A stretch of DNA of 56,576 nucleotides from JBBQKP01 sp038326995 (GTDB lineage: Bacteria; Planctomycetota; Phycisphaerae; Tepidisphaerales; Tepidisphaeraceae). The stretch is taken from assembly GCA_038326995.1 (NCBI GenBank), contig JBBQKP010000001.1, forward strand, positions 1 to 56,576, in the 5' to 3' direction. Shown in pieces: positions 12,814 through 20,994 of the stretch. Within the stretch, counting starts at the first letter, position 1. Each line of letters opens with the position of its first letter. The position numbers and the translations under genes are program-made. The notes under the pieces are model-generated. The model was given only the letters and a program-made list of their open reading frames with translations. It was not told the DNA's origin and ran no database searches.

Positions 12814-13755
12814 TTAGTTGGCCGCGGTGACGTCGATGCGGGGATCGACAAAGCCGTAAAGGAGATCGACCACGAGGTTCAGGACCAGGACGAGAGTGGA
12901 ATAGACCATGACCAGTGCGAGGATCATGGTTTGATCGCGATTGGTGACGGAGTCGATGAAGACCTGACCCAGGCCGTTGAGGTTGAAGACGCGTTCGACG
13001 ACGAAGGAGCCGGTGAGCGTGAGCGCGGCGGCGGGTCCGAGGTACGAGAGCACAGGGAGAAACGCGTTACGCATGCAGTGCTTGATCACGACCCAGGGCT
13101 TGGACAGGCCCTTGGCGCGGGCGGTTCGGACGTAATCGGCGCCAAGAACGTCGAGCATGGAGACGCGCTGAAGGCGAACGATGTACGCCATCGGAGCAAG
13201 GGCGAGTGAGATCGCGGGCAACACTAACGCGGCCAGGGGAAGCGACGAGCCCGTGCCCTGGCCCAGTGGAAATAAGTTGTACTTGCCGATCAAGACGACG
13301 AGCAGAATGGCGGCGGTAACGAACGCGGGAATGGAGATGCCGACGAGCGTGAGGGTCATGCCCGCCCAGTCGATCAGGCCGTCGCGGTAGACGGCAGAGA
13401 GGGTGCCGACGGTCATCCCGACGATGACGGCGATGGTGAGCGCGATGAGGCCGAGCTTGAACGAGACGGGAAACCGCGCGGCGATGATTTCGTTGACGCG
13501 AAATTCCTGGTTTCGCATCGACGGGCCGAAGTCCTGATGGAGGATCAGCTGGACGGGATAGTGGGCGAGGAAACCGTACCACGTATCGGCGTTCAGCTTT
13601 TCCTTCAGCTGCTGCAACTGAGCAGGGTCCATCGCGCGGTCTGAGTTCTGAAACGGATCGCCCGGCACGACCCAGACCATCATGAACGTGACGACGTAGA
13701 TCACCGCCAGGATGAGGGGGAACTGGAGTATTCGACTCAGTGCGTATTGCTTCAT
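12814..13755 (-). CDS. ABC transporter permease, DppB/OppB type
   Basis: A 313-aa inner-membrane permease with the first helix at about 9-31, the MVWVVPGDPF motif after it, and five later helices. The coupling loop is DYVRTARAKGLSKPWVVIKHCMRNAFLPV, the family EAA motif. The C-terminal NRDQTMILALVMVYSTLVLVLNLVVDLLYGFVDPRI segment is standard for DppB/OppB. It lies 37 bp after the binding-protein gene across a triple 12-bp repeat and 15 bp before its partner permease. Substrate specificity cannot be told from sequence; oligopeptide or dipeptide is likely. Confidence 0.94.
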   Translation of the reverse strand: MKQYALSRILQFPLILAVIYVVTFMMVWVVPGDPFQNSDRAMDPAQLQQLKEKLNADTWYGFLAHYPVQLILHQDFGPSMRNQEFRVNEIIAARFPVSFKLGLIALTIAVIVGMTVGTLSAVYRDGLIDWAGMTLTLVGISIPAFVTAAILLVVLIGKYNLFPLGQGTGSSLPLAALVLPAISLALAPMAYIVRLQRVSMLDVLGADYVRTARAKGLSKPWVVIKHCMRNAFLPVLSYLGPAAALTLTGSFVVERVFNLNGLGQVFIDSVTNRDQTMILALVMVYSTLVLVLNLVVDLLYGFVDPRIDVTAAN

Positions 13756-13762
13756 GGCGATG

Positions 13763-13798
13763 CGACGACTACTTCGACGACTACTTCGACGACTACTT
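13763..13798. repeat. Three perfect 12-bp direct repeats at the end of the binding-protein gene
   Basis: CGACGACTACTT occurs three times in a row. On the coding (minus) strand each unit contains TAG in the same frame, so the binding-protein gene has its stop codon in triplicate, 12 nt apart. Confidence 0.9.
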
Positions 13799-15568
13799 CA
13801 CTGAAACGAATTTCGGCAGGACGATGAGCTTGGCATTGGGCGTGATGCCATCGACGTTGTCTCGGTAGAGCGTGACATTGACATAGTGATAAAGCGGCAA
13901 GATCGGCAGCTCGGTGTTGATCATCGCCTCGGCTTTCTGGAGCAGGTCAGAACGCTTTTGCTCGTTTGACTCTTGCTCGGCTAACTTCAGCAGGGCGTCG
14001 TATTCGGGAGGGGCCCAGTTCGTGTCATTGTTCTGACTGGTCGAGAGGTATTTGTCGGTCCAGGTCGAGAGGTCCATGTAATCGCCGTACCACGCGACGG
14101 CCGCGATCGTGTAATTTTTATCCGTTACGCGCGTGCGATAGGTCTTGAGTTCGAGCGGTTCGAGGTCGACCGTGATGCCCAGATTTTCGCGCCATCCTTG
14201 AGACAGAAATTCCGCGAAAGCCTTGCGAGTCGGGTTGTCTGAGTTGTAGGCGAATGTCAGCTTGGGAAATCCTTTGCCTCCGGCATAACCCGCCTCGGCG
14301 AGGAGCTTTCGAGCGCCTTCGACATCATATTCCGGCGTGGGCGTGCTTGAAAATCCCTTGAAAAAGCCCGGCGGAATATAGCTGCCCGCGACCTTCTCGC
14401 CCATTCGTGTGATCTGGTCGACGATGTACTGTTTCTCGACCGTCATCGCCAAGGCGCGGCGAATGCGGACGTCTGAGAGAGGATTTTTCACACCCGCACC
14501 GAGCTTGCTGTCGACGGTGGGGGCGGTGTTAAAGGTGAGAAACGCCGTGCCGTAGGCGGGCGTGGAGCGGAGGTCACTTCGATTGATCGATTTAAGTTCG
14601 GCACTCACGTCGGCGGAAACATCCGCGAGCCAGTCGACGGTTCCCTGCTCGTATTGCTGGAAAGCACTTTGCGGGTCGTTGTTCACGACCATGATGACTT
14701 TCTTGCTCTTGACGTTGGCTGCGTCCCAGTAGTTCGGGCACGCGGTCAGGACGATCTGCCTGCCCGCGATCCACTCGCTCAGAGTGAACGGACCGTTGGT
14801 GACGACGTTTTCAGGCTTGGTGTATTTCGCATCGTAGCTGACGCGTCCTTTCGCGTCGGCCGATTTGAAGGGTTCCATGCTGCGTGCGTGACGCGGGTAG
14901 AACGTCGGAAACGCCATGAGATCAGGCAAAAACGGCACTGGGTTGTTCAATGATATTTCAACCGTCTGAGCGTCAATCGCCCTAACTCCTACGTCCTGCG
15001 ACTTCACTTTGCCGTCCTGTTCGCGATAGCTTTTTTCATACGCCTCGGCATTTTTTATGTAGTAGAGCAGCGAGGTATATTCGCCCGGCGATTCGAGCAG
15101 GAGAAGCCAGGAAAAGACGAAATCGGCCGCGACCAGCGGGTCGCCGTTGGACCATTTTGCATCCGGGCGAAGTTTGAACGTCCAGGTCTTTTTATCGTCG
15201 GAAATTTTGGTCTCGCTCGCGAGCGAGGGCACCGGGGACATGTCGCGCACGTCATAGGTGTACAGGCCCTCGCGAATGCCGTAGGTGATGCGGAAGTCCT
15301 GCAGATACGACATCTGATTGAGGTCGAGCGTGATGAGGTCGCCGCGGTTGATGAAGGTGAACGTGCCCGGCCCGTTTGCGGGTGGCTTGTCGGCGACTTT
15401 CGTGATGGCGACGGAGCTGTTTCCGTCTGCTCCGGTCGCACCGGTTCCCTTGCTCTCATTCTTGTCTTCGCATCCCGTCAGCAATGCCGCCGCCGCGATT
15501 ACAGGCATCAGCAGTTTAAGAATGAATGTGGATGACTTGCCGGATGTTTTGGGTGTGCGAATGTTCAT
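13793..15568 (-). CDS. Peptide-type ABC transporter solute-binding lipoprotein
   Basis: A 591-aa extracytoplasmic family 5 (OppA/DppA-type) binding protein. The start chosen is ATG 15568 (MNIRTPKTSG), with GGAGA 8 nt upstream; a longer frame to 15661 adds residues without family resemblance. The first 35 residues are a lipoprotein signal (hydrophobic ILKLLMPVIAAAALLTGC, lipobox LTGC). A Ser/Gly-rich linker follows. Family motifs are YGIREGLYTYDVRDMSPVPSLA, KTWTFKLRPDAKWSNGDPL with ADFVFSW, NGPFTLSEW and the C-terminal ILPLYHYVNVTLYRDNVDG. It probably captures oligopeptides and is anchored to a membrane. It is the first gene of the operon with the two permeases. Its stop is the first of three tandem in-frame TAGs. 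Confidence 0.93.
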   Translation of the reverse strand: MNIRTPKTSGKSSTFILKLLMPVIAAAALLTGCEDKNESKGTGATGADGNSSVAITKVADKPPANGPGTFTFINRGDLITLDLNQMSYLQDFRITYGIREGLYTYDVRDMSPVPSLASETKISDDKKTWTFKLRPDAKWSNGDPLVAADFVFSWLLLLESPGEYTSLLYYIKNAEAYEKSYREQDGKVKSQDVGVRAIDAQTVEISLNNPVPFLPDLMAFPTFYPRHARSMEPFKSADAKGRVSYDAKYTKPENVVTNGPFTLSEWIAGRQIVLTACPNYWDAANVKSKKVIMVVNNDPQSAFQQYEQGTVDWLADVSADVSAELKSINRSDLRSTPAYGTAFLTFNTAPTVDSKLGAGVKNPLSDVRIRRALAMTVEKQYIVDQITRMGEKVAGSYIPPGFFKGFSSTPTPEYDVEGARKLLAEAGYAGGKGFPKLTFAYNSDNPTRKAFAEFLSQGWRENLGITVDLEPLELKTYRTRVTDKNYTIAAVAWYGDYMDLSTWTDKYLSTSQNNDTNWAPPEYDALLKLAEQESNEQKRSDLLQKAEAMINTELPILPLYHYVNVTLYRDNVDGITPNAKLIVLPKFVSVK

Positions 15569-15731
15569 TAAATTTTCTCCGTGCATTTTGAGTCTGGGTG
15601 GTGATCTCGGTCCATTTCGACTTGCCTTGGCAGAGCGAGCGACTTGCGATCGAAACCACACGCAGAACGTCGGCTGTAGTATTACAAATTTCTCGTGAAT
15701 AGACGAAGTATATCGAACTAATTCAGTCGAA

Positions 15732-16937
15732 CTAATTCGCCGGTGTGGTTCCGGTTTTTGCCCCCGGCAAGACGTTGGGGAATGATGCCGGCACGGCGAC
15801 GATCAGGTTGTCGATGAGCGTTTGAATCTGCTGGACTGAATTGGCGCGGCCGACACGGTTGAGGTCGTTTCCGGCCTTCTGCAGTGCCGCTGCGTTGGGG
15901 ACCGAAGGATCCACGGCGGCACAAACCGAACCCAGGCCGCGTCCGAGTTCTCTGAACTGATCGATTTGAGCGGCGTTTGTGGAATCGACGTTTTTTCGAG
16001 TCACTTTCAACAGTTCCAGCACACGCTTCATGGTGGTTTCGCGCTGCTCGGCGGACTGCAGCGACCACACCGCCGGGAGTGCCAAAACGCGAATGCCGTC
16101 GGAGTAATCGGTCATCGGGTCGTTGGGCATGGCGCCCGTCGCGTAGATGCCGATACGTGCGCCGAGGATATCGTGCGCACCGTCGATAAGTGTCGGAGCG
16201 ATGGCGGCGAGAAGCTCGCGGTTCCTTTGACGGCGTGCGGGGTCGCGCGTGATGGCTTCGACTTCGCCCAGCAGAGCACGATAGGCCTCGGCCGCAACCG
16301 GACCTTGCTCCTGGTGCGTCTGAACCGCTGCTGCTGCGGCTGCGATGACTTTTTCGTTTTGCTTCAACAGCGGATCACTCAGGATGACGGGCAAGATCGA
16401 ACGAGCAGCCTGCAGCCCCCACATTGAAATCGCCGGAGTCTGATCCGCGATCAAAAGTTCAACTGTCTTTTGCAATTCGGACGCCTGACCCGCACGTGAG
16501 AGGCGTGCGACGATGATCGCAGTGTTGAGCCGCGCCGCCGGTGACATGCTGGCCAGTGCGGGCCTGGCCTGAGCGTCGACCTCTTGTGAAAGGAGCTGAA
16601 GGAAAGACTGCGAGCGTGCGGGAGTCGAGGTGATCGCGGAATTGACAATCGCGTCTCGCGAGCGCGATAGCAACTCGCGGTTGTCTGACTTGATCGCCGC
16701 GAAATGCTCCGTGACAAAGGCACGGACTTCGCTGCGATAACCAGTCGCATCTTCGGCCGTCACGATCTCCGCAGTAAGGTCAGCTTTGGCGGGAATTGCG
16801 GTTGCCATCACGCCCATCGCAGCGACACAAAATAAAGCAATGAAGGACCGAATAATGTGGCGTGAGGGTTTTATAAGAGGAGCAACAAAGTAGACGCGTG
16901 GTTTTACAGGCTGAGTCACGTTCAGGAATGAAATCAT
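15732..16937 (-). CDS. Secreted or membrane-anchored helical protein of unknown function
   Basis: About 401 aa. I prefer the ATG at 16937 (MISFLNVTQ), which has GGAGA about 9 nt upstream; an ATG at 16952 in the same frame is the alternative. A hydrophobic stretch (about residues 30-47, FIALFCVAAMGVMATAIPA) ending in PAKA looks like a signal peptide with a long basic N-region. The mature part is Ala/Leu/Gln-rich and almost wholly alpha-helical, with repeated two-helix patterns reminiscent of HEAT-like repeats but no clear motif. It ends in a short low-complexity tail. It is transcribed divergently from rex, and its promoter region includes the 14-bp palindrome, so it could be under Rex control. 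No function can be assigned. Confidence 0.75.
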   Translation of the reverse strand: MISFLNVTQPVKPRVYFVAPLIKPSRHIIRSFIALFCVAAMGVMATAIPAKADLTAEIVTAEDATGYRSEVRAFVTEHFAAIKSDNRELLSRSRDAIVNSAITSTPARSQSFLQLLSQEVDAQARPALASMSPAARLNTAIIVARLSRAGQASELQKTVELLIADQTPAISMWGLQAARSILPVILSDPLLKQNEKVIAAAAAAVQTHQEQGPVAAEAYRALLGEVEAITRDPARRQRNRELLAAIAPTLIDGAHDILGARIGIYATGAMPNDPMTDYSDGIRVLALPAVWSLQSAEQRETTMKRVLELLKVTRKNVDSTNAAQIDQFRELGRGLGSVCAAVDPSVPNAAALQKAGNDLNRVGRANSVQQIQTLIDNLIVAVPASFPNVLPGAKTGTTPAN

Positions 16938-17045
16938 CGAAAAAGTCTCCATACGTCAAACGAAGCGGCCGATTTTAACGCCGTGCCGCGTGGTGGGTTC
17001 AGACCGACCGCCAGACGCTATCGGTGCTCGCAAAAAGTGTCAACA

Positions 17046-17059
17046 TTCGCACGTGCGAA
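17046..17059. promoter_or_regulatory. 14-bp perfect palindrome, candidate operator between rex and the divergent gene
   Basis: TTCGCACGTGCGAA is fully self-complementary. It lies 10 bp before the rex -10 box, so its left half overlaps the -35 position. Rex proteins commonly regulate themselves by binding palindromes in such places, but the classical Rex site (TTGTGA-n-TCACAA) differs, so assignment to Rex is an inference. Confidence 0.5.
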
Positions 17060-17069
17060 CGTCAATCTC

Positions 17070-17075
17070 TATAAT
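17070..17075 (+). promoter_or_regulatory. rex -10 box
   Basis: A perfect TATAAT, 8 nt before the rex ATG. TTCGCA at 17046-17051 is 18 bp upstream and may act as -35. The transcript would begin at or next to the start codon. Confidence 0.6.
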
Positions 17076-17083
17076 CGACCAGC

Positions 17084-17806
17084 ATGATCGAACCGAGTGA
17101 CGCGAAACAACCCGTCTCGCAGACCAGAGGCGTCAGCGCATCGGTCTCCGAGATCGCCCCCCAGTCTGCCGGTCATCAACCGCCGCCCTATGTAAGACGG
17201 CTCAGCTTGTATTTGCGTCAGTTGGAGCATCTCGCGGAGACGGGTCAATCCCGCATCAACAGCAAGCAGCTGGGCGATCTGCTGGGACTGACCGACGGGC
17301 AGGTCCGCAAGGACCTGGCTCATTTTGGTCAATTCGGGCATCCGGGCATTGGCTATCGTGTCGCGGAACTCTCGCGTCAGATCAGGCACATCCTGGGCAT
17401 CGACAGGCCTTGGAATGTGATATTGATCGGCGCGGGCAATCTCGGAAAAGCACTGGCGTCTCACAAGGGATTTGAAGGAAGAAACATGCATTTGCTCGCG
17501 GTGCTAGATACGGACAAAACGCGTGTCGGCGAAGAAATCGCCGGGCTGAAAATTGAAGCAATGGGCGAACTGGCGAGTGTCGTCAAGCGGACGTCGGCTC
17601 AGCTTGCGATCGTTGCGGTGCCGGCATCGGCGGCGCAAGCCGTCGCAGACGCACTGGTCGCGGCGGGGGTGCGGTCGATCCTGAATTTCGCCCCTCGTCT
17701 GCTCACAGTTTCTCGGGGCGTTCTTGTCAATAATGTGGACTTGGCCCAGCAGTTGGAGCAACTCGCCTTTCAAACGCATTTCGCCGACGAGAGTTCGAAT
17801 TCCTAA
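17084..17806 (+). CDS. rex: Redox-sensing transcriptional repressor Rex
   Basis: A 240-aa repressor that senses the NADH/NAD+ ratio and controls fermentation and respiration genes. The N-terminal ~30 residues are a variable extension. A winged helix follows (about 36-105) with the recognition part DGQVRKDLAHFGQFG. Then comes a Rossmann domain with GAGNLG at 116-121, DTDKTRVGEEIAG, AIVAVPA and NFAPRLL, all typical. The C-terminal helix (VNNVDLAQQLEQLAFQ) swaps between subunits in known Rex dimers. There is no ribosome-binding site; a perfect TATAAT lies 8 nt upstream, suggesting a leaderless mRNA. The palindrome in the promoter suggests autoregulation. Confidence 0.96.
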   Translation: MIEPSDAKQPVSQTRGVSASVSEIAPQSAGHQPPPYVRRLSLYLRQLEHLAETGQSRINSKQLGDLLGLTDGQVRKDLAHFGQFGHPGIGYRVAELSRQIRHILGIDRPWNVILIGAGNLGKALASHKGFEGRNMHLLAVLDTDKTRVGEEIAGLKIEAMGELASVVKRTSAQLAIVAVPASAAQAVADALVAAGVRSILNFAPRLLTVSRGVLVNNVDLAQQLEQLAFQTHFADESSNS

Positions 17807-18253
17807 AAAAATCGTCTCCAGAACGAATTGCGCAAAAGCTGCGCTAAGGGTAGTCCCGTTTTATCTTGCCCAGATTAACGCAAGAGGGTTTAGTCGCGGG
17901 GAAACTATTTACGATTGTAAATCCGTTACAGGTCGATTAAGTGGCCATCATATCCCGTCGAAATGATTAATGTCAGGCAATTACGACTCCCACACGAAAA
18001 ATAGTTCAGGCGCAAATACGGCGCAAAATAAAACTTTTTTTCCGGTGTTACATGGCTTGATCAGTCTTTCCCTTACGGGCTATAAGTTCAAAGCCTTATC
18101 GGTCCTTCGCTAATGGGCGACGGACGGCAAGAGCGTTGCAACATGGGTCGTGGCGGCAGATAGCGTGTCGTGCTCAAGCCCGTCGGTATGACCTAACGCA
18201 TCGCTCGACATTTCAGTAAACCCTTGGATCCCTTGAGAGGGAGAAACCAGCCC
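17807..18253. other. Intergenic region before the GH16 gene, with likely promoter and leader
   Basis: About 450 bp without a convincing gene. It contains an inverted repeat ATTTAC-n4-GTAAAT at 17907-17922, an AT-rich stretch (about 17995-18050) and a candidate promoter at 18057-18086 giving a leader of some 160 nt. A small hairpin CCCT-TGAG-AGGG at 18230-18241 overlaps the GAGGGAG ribosome-binding site of the next gene and could modulate its translation. I do not recognise a riboswitch. Confidence 0.5.
18057..18086 (+). promoter_or_regulatory. Candidate promoter for the GH16 gene
   Basis: TTGATC (18057-18062) and TATAAG (18081-18086), with an 18-bp spacer, stand downstream of an AT-rich stretch. 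Confidence 0.45.
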
Positions 18254-20161
18254 ATGGCCTTTAATAAGCAGCAAGCTCACGCCCCCCGTATCAAGACCAA
18301 GCTCATGCGGACGCTTCCACGGCAGATTACAATTCTGCGGACTCCTCCCCGGGCGCTGGTCGAGAATCTTGAGAATCGGCAACTTTTTGCCTTTTCTGCC
18401 GACATTAATTTCCAGCCCAGTTGGGATTCGACCCCAAGGGATCATTATCCCGACACAGGTGCGACCTACAACTCGCGGTTCGGAATAACCTACGGTTGGG
18501 ACTCCGACAACTCGGCTAACCAATTACGCAGAAGGCAGGGCGGCGAGCAGCGCCTTGATACCTTCGCGAATTTTGGCACGGGAAATCAGGCCAGAACTTG
18601 GGAAGTGGCCGTTCCCAATGGAACGTACTCAGTGTCATTGGCTGCAGGTGATCCGGCCTCTAACGAAGCTTATTACAACATCAATGTCGAAGGGCGAAAC
18701 CTGGTCAACGGCGCGCCCAATTCGAGTCAACGATGGCTCAATCGCAGTGGGAGCGTCACAGTCACCGACGGCAGACTGTCTGTTACCAGTGGCAATGGCG
18801 CCTGGAACAACCGAATCAACTTCATCTCGATTCGCCAGACCTCAGAGTTGGGGACTTTCTCTCCTTCACCCTCTCCCTCGCCTTCGCCGACACCTTCGCC
18901 GACACCTTCGCCGACACCTAGTCCCTCACCCTCACCGACACCCAGCAATCAGGCGCCGGGCCGGCCCTGGGGTGCGTTCGTTTCCAACGGCTCGGGTACG
19001 GACCTGAACCTCTCATGGCTCGATGCTTCAAGCAACGAAGAAGGCTTCCGTCTGGAACTTTCGATCGACGGCAGCAACTGGAACCGTATCGCCACCACGG
19101 GTGCGAACGCCACCAACTTCACCGCAACAGGCCTTCAAGCCAACACGCGATATTGGTTCCGCGTGCAGGCGTTCAACTCGGCAGGCAGCAGCGACCATCG
19201 TCAGTCCGGCACAGTGGTGACGGGCGGCAACGGGGCTTCCAATCCTGCTCCATCGCCGACACCAGCTTCCACGCCATCACCCACTCCGACACTATCACCC
19301 ACTCCGACACTATCACCCACTCCGGGGAACAATGGCGGCGGCGTGAGGCCGGTCGTGAACGACCAAAATATCGCCAATAGGTACAATCGGCTTACGTTCA
19401 ACGACGAGTTTAGCGGGTTTAGTCTGGATCAAAGTAAGTGGCGACATGAGTTTCAAGGACCACGTCGTGACGCCATTAACGTCCCAGAAGCAGTGTCCGT
19501 CGAGAACGGCGACCTGGTCATCCGCACCTACACCGAAAATAACACCCACTACACCGGTATCGTCAGCACCCGAGACAGATTCCAGCAGGCACATGGCTTC
19601 TTCGAAGCTCGGATCGATTTTGACTCCGCCCCCGGCATGTGGTCCGCGTTCTGGATTCACTCATGGAATATGCACAACGGCAACGCCGGCCGAAGCCCGG
19701 GCAACGCGAGTTCACTCGGCAACGAAGTCGATGTCGTCGAGCATCGCTCACACGACGCGGGCAACAACTACCGCGGCAATAAAGCCAGCCTCGCCGTGCA
19801 TTGGGACGGATATCGCGAGAACCAACGCACCGTCTTCGAAGACTCAGACCGTTTGGGTAACATCAACGCCGACCAGGGATATCACGTTTACGGCGTCGAA
19901 TGGACCGAAAACGCTTACAACTTCTATGTTGATGGCCGATTCTGGTACACGCTCAACCGGCAGGTCGCTCAGGACCGTGGCATCACCACCAACCCGATCA
20001 GCAACTTCCCCCAGTTCCTGATCCTCAGCTCGGAAGTCCAAAACGGAATCTGGGCCGGCAACGTGCCCAACGGCGGCTACGGCGATCGCGCCTCGACCAA
20101 CGTCAAGATGAAGGTCGACTACGTCCGGGTTTTCGCAAGTTCATCGCAGATCGTCTTGTAG
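18254..20161 (+). CDS. Secreted modular GH16 glycoside hydrolase (beta-glucanase type)
   Basis: 635 aa from ATG 18254 (GAGGGAG about 10 nt upstream; an upstream in-frame ATG at 18224 lacks a site). Order: basic N-terminus with LENRQLFAF at about 40-48, resembling the LEPR-XLL element of planctomycete exported proteins; a malectin-like beta-sandwich (about 49-195, DINFQPSW to NFISI) that may bind carbohydrate; a Pro/Thr/Ser linker; a fibronectin type III domain (about 230-325); a second Pro/Thr linker; and a GH16 domain (about 370-630) with the catalytic signature NEVDVVEH, nucleophile and acid/base glutamates both present. It probably cleaves beta-1,3 or 1,3-1,4 glucans or related galactans outside the cell. 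No standard signal peptide is evident. Confidence 0.9.
   Translation: MAFNKQQAHAPRIKTKLMRTLPRQITILRTPPRALVENLENRQLFAFSADINFQPSWDSTPRDHYPDTGATYNSRFGITYGWDSDNSANQLRRRQGGEQRLDTFANFGTGNQARTWEVAVPNGTYSVSLAAGDPASNEAYYNINVEGRNLVNGAPNSSQRWLNRSGSVTVTDGRLSVTSGNGAWNNRINFISIRQTSELGTFSPSPSPSPSPTPSPTPSPTPSPSPSPTPSNQAPGRPWGAFVSNGSGTDLNLSWLDASSNEEGFRLELSIDGSNWNRIATTGANATNFTATGLQANTRYWFRVQAFNSAGSSDHRQSGTVVTGGNGASNPAPSPTPASTPSPTPTLSPTPTLSPTPGNNGGGVRPVVNDQNIANRYNRLTFNDEFSGFSLDQSKWRHEFQGPRRDAINVPEAVSVENGDLVIRTYTENNTHYTGIVSTRDRFQQAHGFFEARIDFDSAPGMWSAFWIHSWNMHNGNAGRSPGNASSLGNEVDVVEHRSHDAGNNYRGNKASLAVHWDGYRENQRTVFEDSDRLGNINADQGYHVYGVEWTENAYNFYVDGRFWYTLNRQVAQDRGITTNPISNFPQFLILSSEVQNGIWAGNVPNGGYGDRASTNVKMKVDYVRVFASSSQIVL
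18882..18917. repeat. 12-bp tandem repeat coding the first Pro-Thr-Ser linker
   Basis: CTTCGCCGACAC is repeated three times perfectly. It encodes a PSPT-type linker between the malectin-like and Fn3 domains and keeps the frame. Confidence 0.9.
19283..19324. repeat. 18-bp tandem repeat coding the second Pro-Thr linker
   Basis: ACTCCGACACTATCACCC occurs twice perfectly, plus a third partial copy of 6 bp, encoding repeated SPTPTL before the GH16 domain. Slippage would change linker length without breaking the frame. Confidence 0.9.
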
Positions 20162-20182
20162 ACTAATGTAATTGTGCACAAC

Positions 20183-20218
20183 GCGGGTCGGCCAAACGAG
20201 GCCGACCCGCTGCATTTT
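20183..20218 (+). terminator. Intrinsic terminator after the GH16 gene
   Basis: A perfect 11-bp stem (20183-20193 with 20200-20210), 6-nt loop, then TGCATTTT. The T run is short and offset, so the element is good but not ideal. Confidence 0.75.
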
Positions 20219-20229
20219 AAGGTCACTCG

Positions 20230-20712
20230 CTAGTTGGCAGATAATTCATCGAGTTTTAGGTTCAATTCAGTGGCCGTTTCAAATTCAAATTTCCTCGCAA
20301 ACTGTTCGTGCCTATTCCGAAGCACCTGCAGATGGTCCATGCCGAGGGTTTGAGGACGTTGATCGGTTTTATTCGCCCATTGTACGTAGGTGGTGAAGGT
20401 GTTTTTGATCTTTAGCGATGCGTGAGATTTTACCAATGTGCGGAAATAGGATTCGTCGGAACACCACGCACGCTCGTTTTGGCGCCGGAGGCCGTTATAT
20501 AGTTCGCGCCCCGTCAAAATTGATTGAGCAACTTTCATATTTCCCGCGAACCGCTGGCTGCCAGCAAAACACTAGAAGTTCGACCTCCACGGAAAGCTAG
20601 GCCAGCCCACCGGCGGGGATGTGATGTTGTAGCGTCTTTGTGTCGGTTTCAACTGACGGCTGAGCCAAAGCACTTTTATGCTTTTGGTGCAATATCGTCG
20701 AAAGGTAACACT
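20230..20712 (-). pseudogene. Decayed C-terminal part of a GT14 (Branch, core-2/I-branching type) glycosyltransferase
   Basis: The minus frame ending at 20230 encodes, in order, AGSQRFA, SDESYFRTL, YVQWANK, RPQTLGMDHL and QFARKFEF. This is the order of motifs at the C-terminal end of GT14 glycosyltransferases (GSQWxxL, PDESFFQT, W, HPKTLTxED, FARKF). An ATG at 20538 gives a 102-aa open frame, but the conserved GSQ lies upstream of it. The same frame continues upstream through a TAG (20572-20574), open again to a TGA at 20713-20715, with no N-terminal half found. So a gene of about 280 codons seems reduced to its last part, with one nonsense codon. The DNA is less GC-rich than its neighbours, consistent with transfer and decay. 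An intact short 102-aa protein cannot be excluded. Confidence 0.55.
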
Positions 20713-20957
20713 TCAGCCGAATGCCAGAATTTCACGATATCTGGTGCCACGACTTGTACGCAAGTCGTTATACGCTCGAAAAATACAATTGATTCGACTG
20801 CTCGCGTTTACCAGGACTTGAATAAAAACCGTGACACCCAAAAATGTCCGAAGAAATGCGATTTGCTGCGTACGGCTGAAGTGTTACGGATGACGAACGC
20901 ATCATTATGAGTCATTTATCGGTACGTTGTTTTAAGCAGCACATTTCCTGTCAATCT
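20713..20957. other. Low-GC intergenic stretch upstream of the activator gene
   Basis: No gene can be supported; frames on both strands are short and broken. It may include remains of the same decayed locus as the GT14 fragment. The promoter of the activator gene follows directly. Confidence 0.4.
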
Positions 20958-20986
20958 TTGCCTCGTGTGTAAAAATCGCTTATTAT
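20958..20986 (+). promoter_or_regulatory. Promoter of the GAF-AAA+-Fis activator gene
   Basis: TTGCCT (20958-20963), 17-bp spacer, TATTAT (20981-20986). The ATG follows after 8 nt, so transcription would start practically at the start codon. Confidence 0.65.
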
Positions 20987-20994
20987 CTAGGCAC

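Noticed and set aside
18100..18230. Possible c-di-GMP or other riboswitch in the GH16 leader
   Set aside because: The conserved core of known riboswitch classes was not recognised.
20524..20910. Plus-strand 128-codon frame opposite the GT14 remnant
   Set aside because: No start signal and no protein-like pattern; overlaps the recognisable GT14 frame on the other strand.
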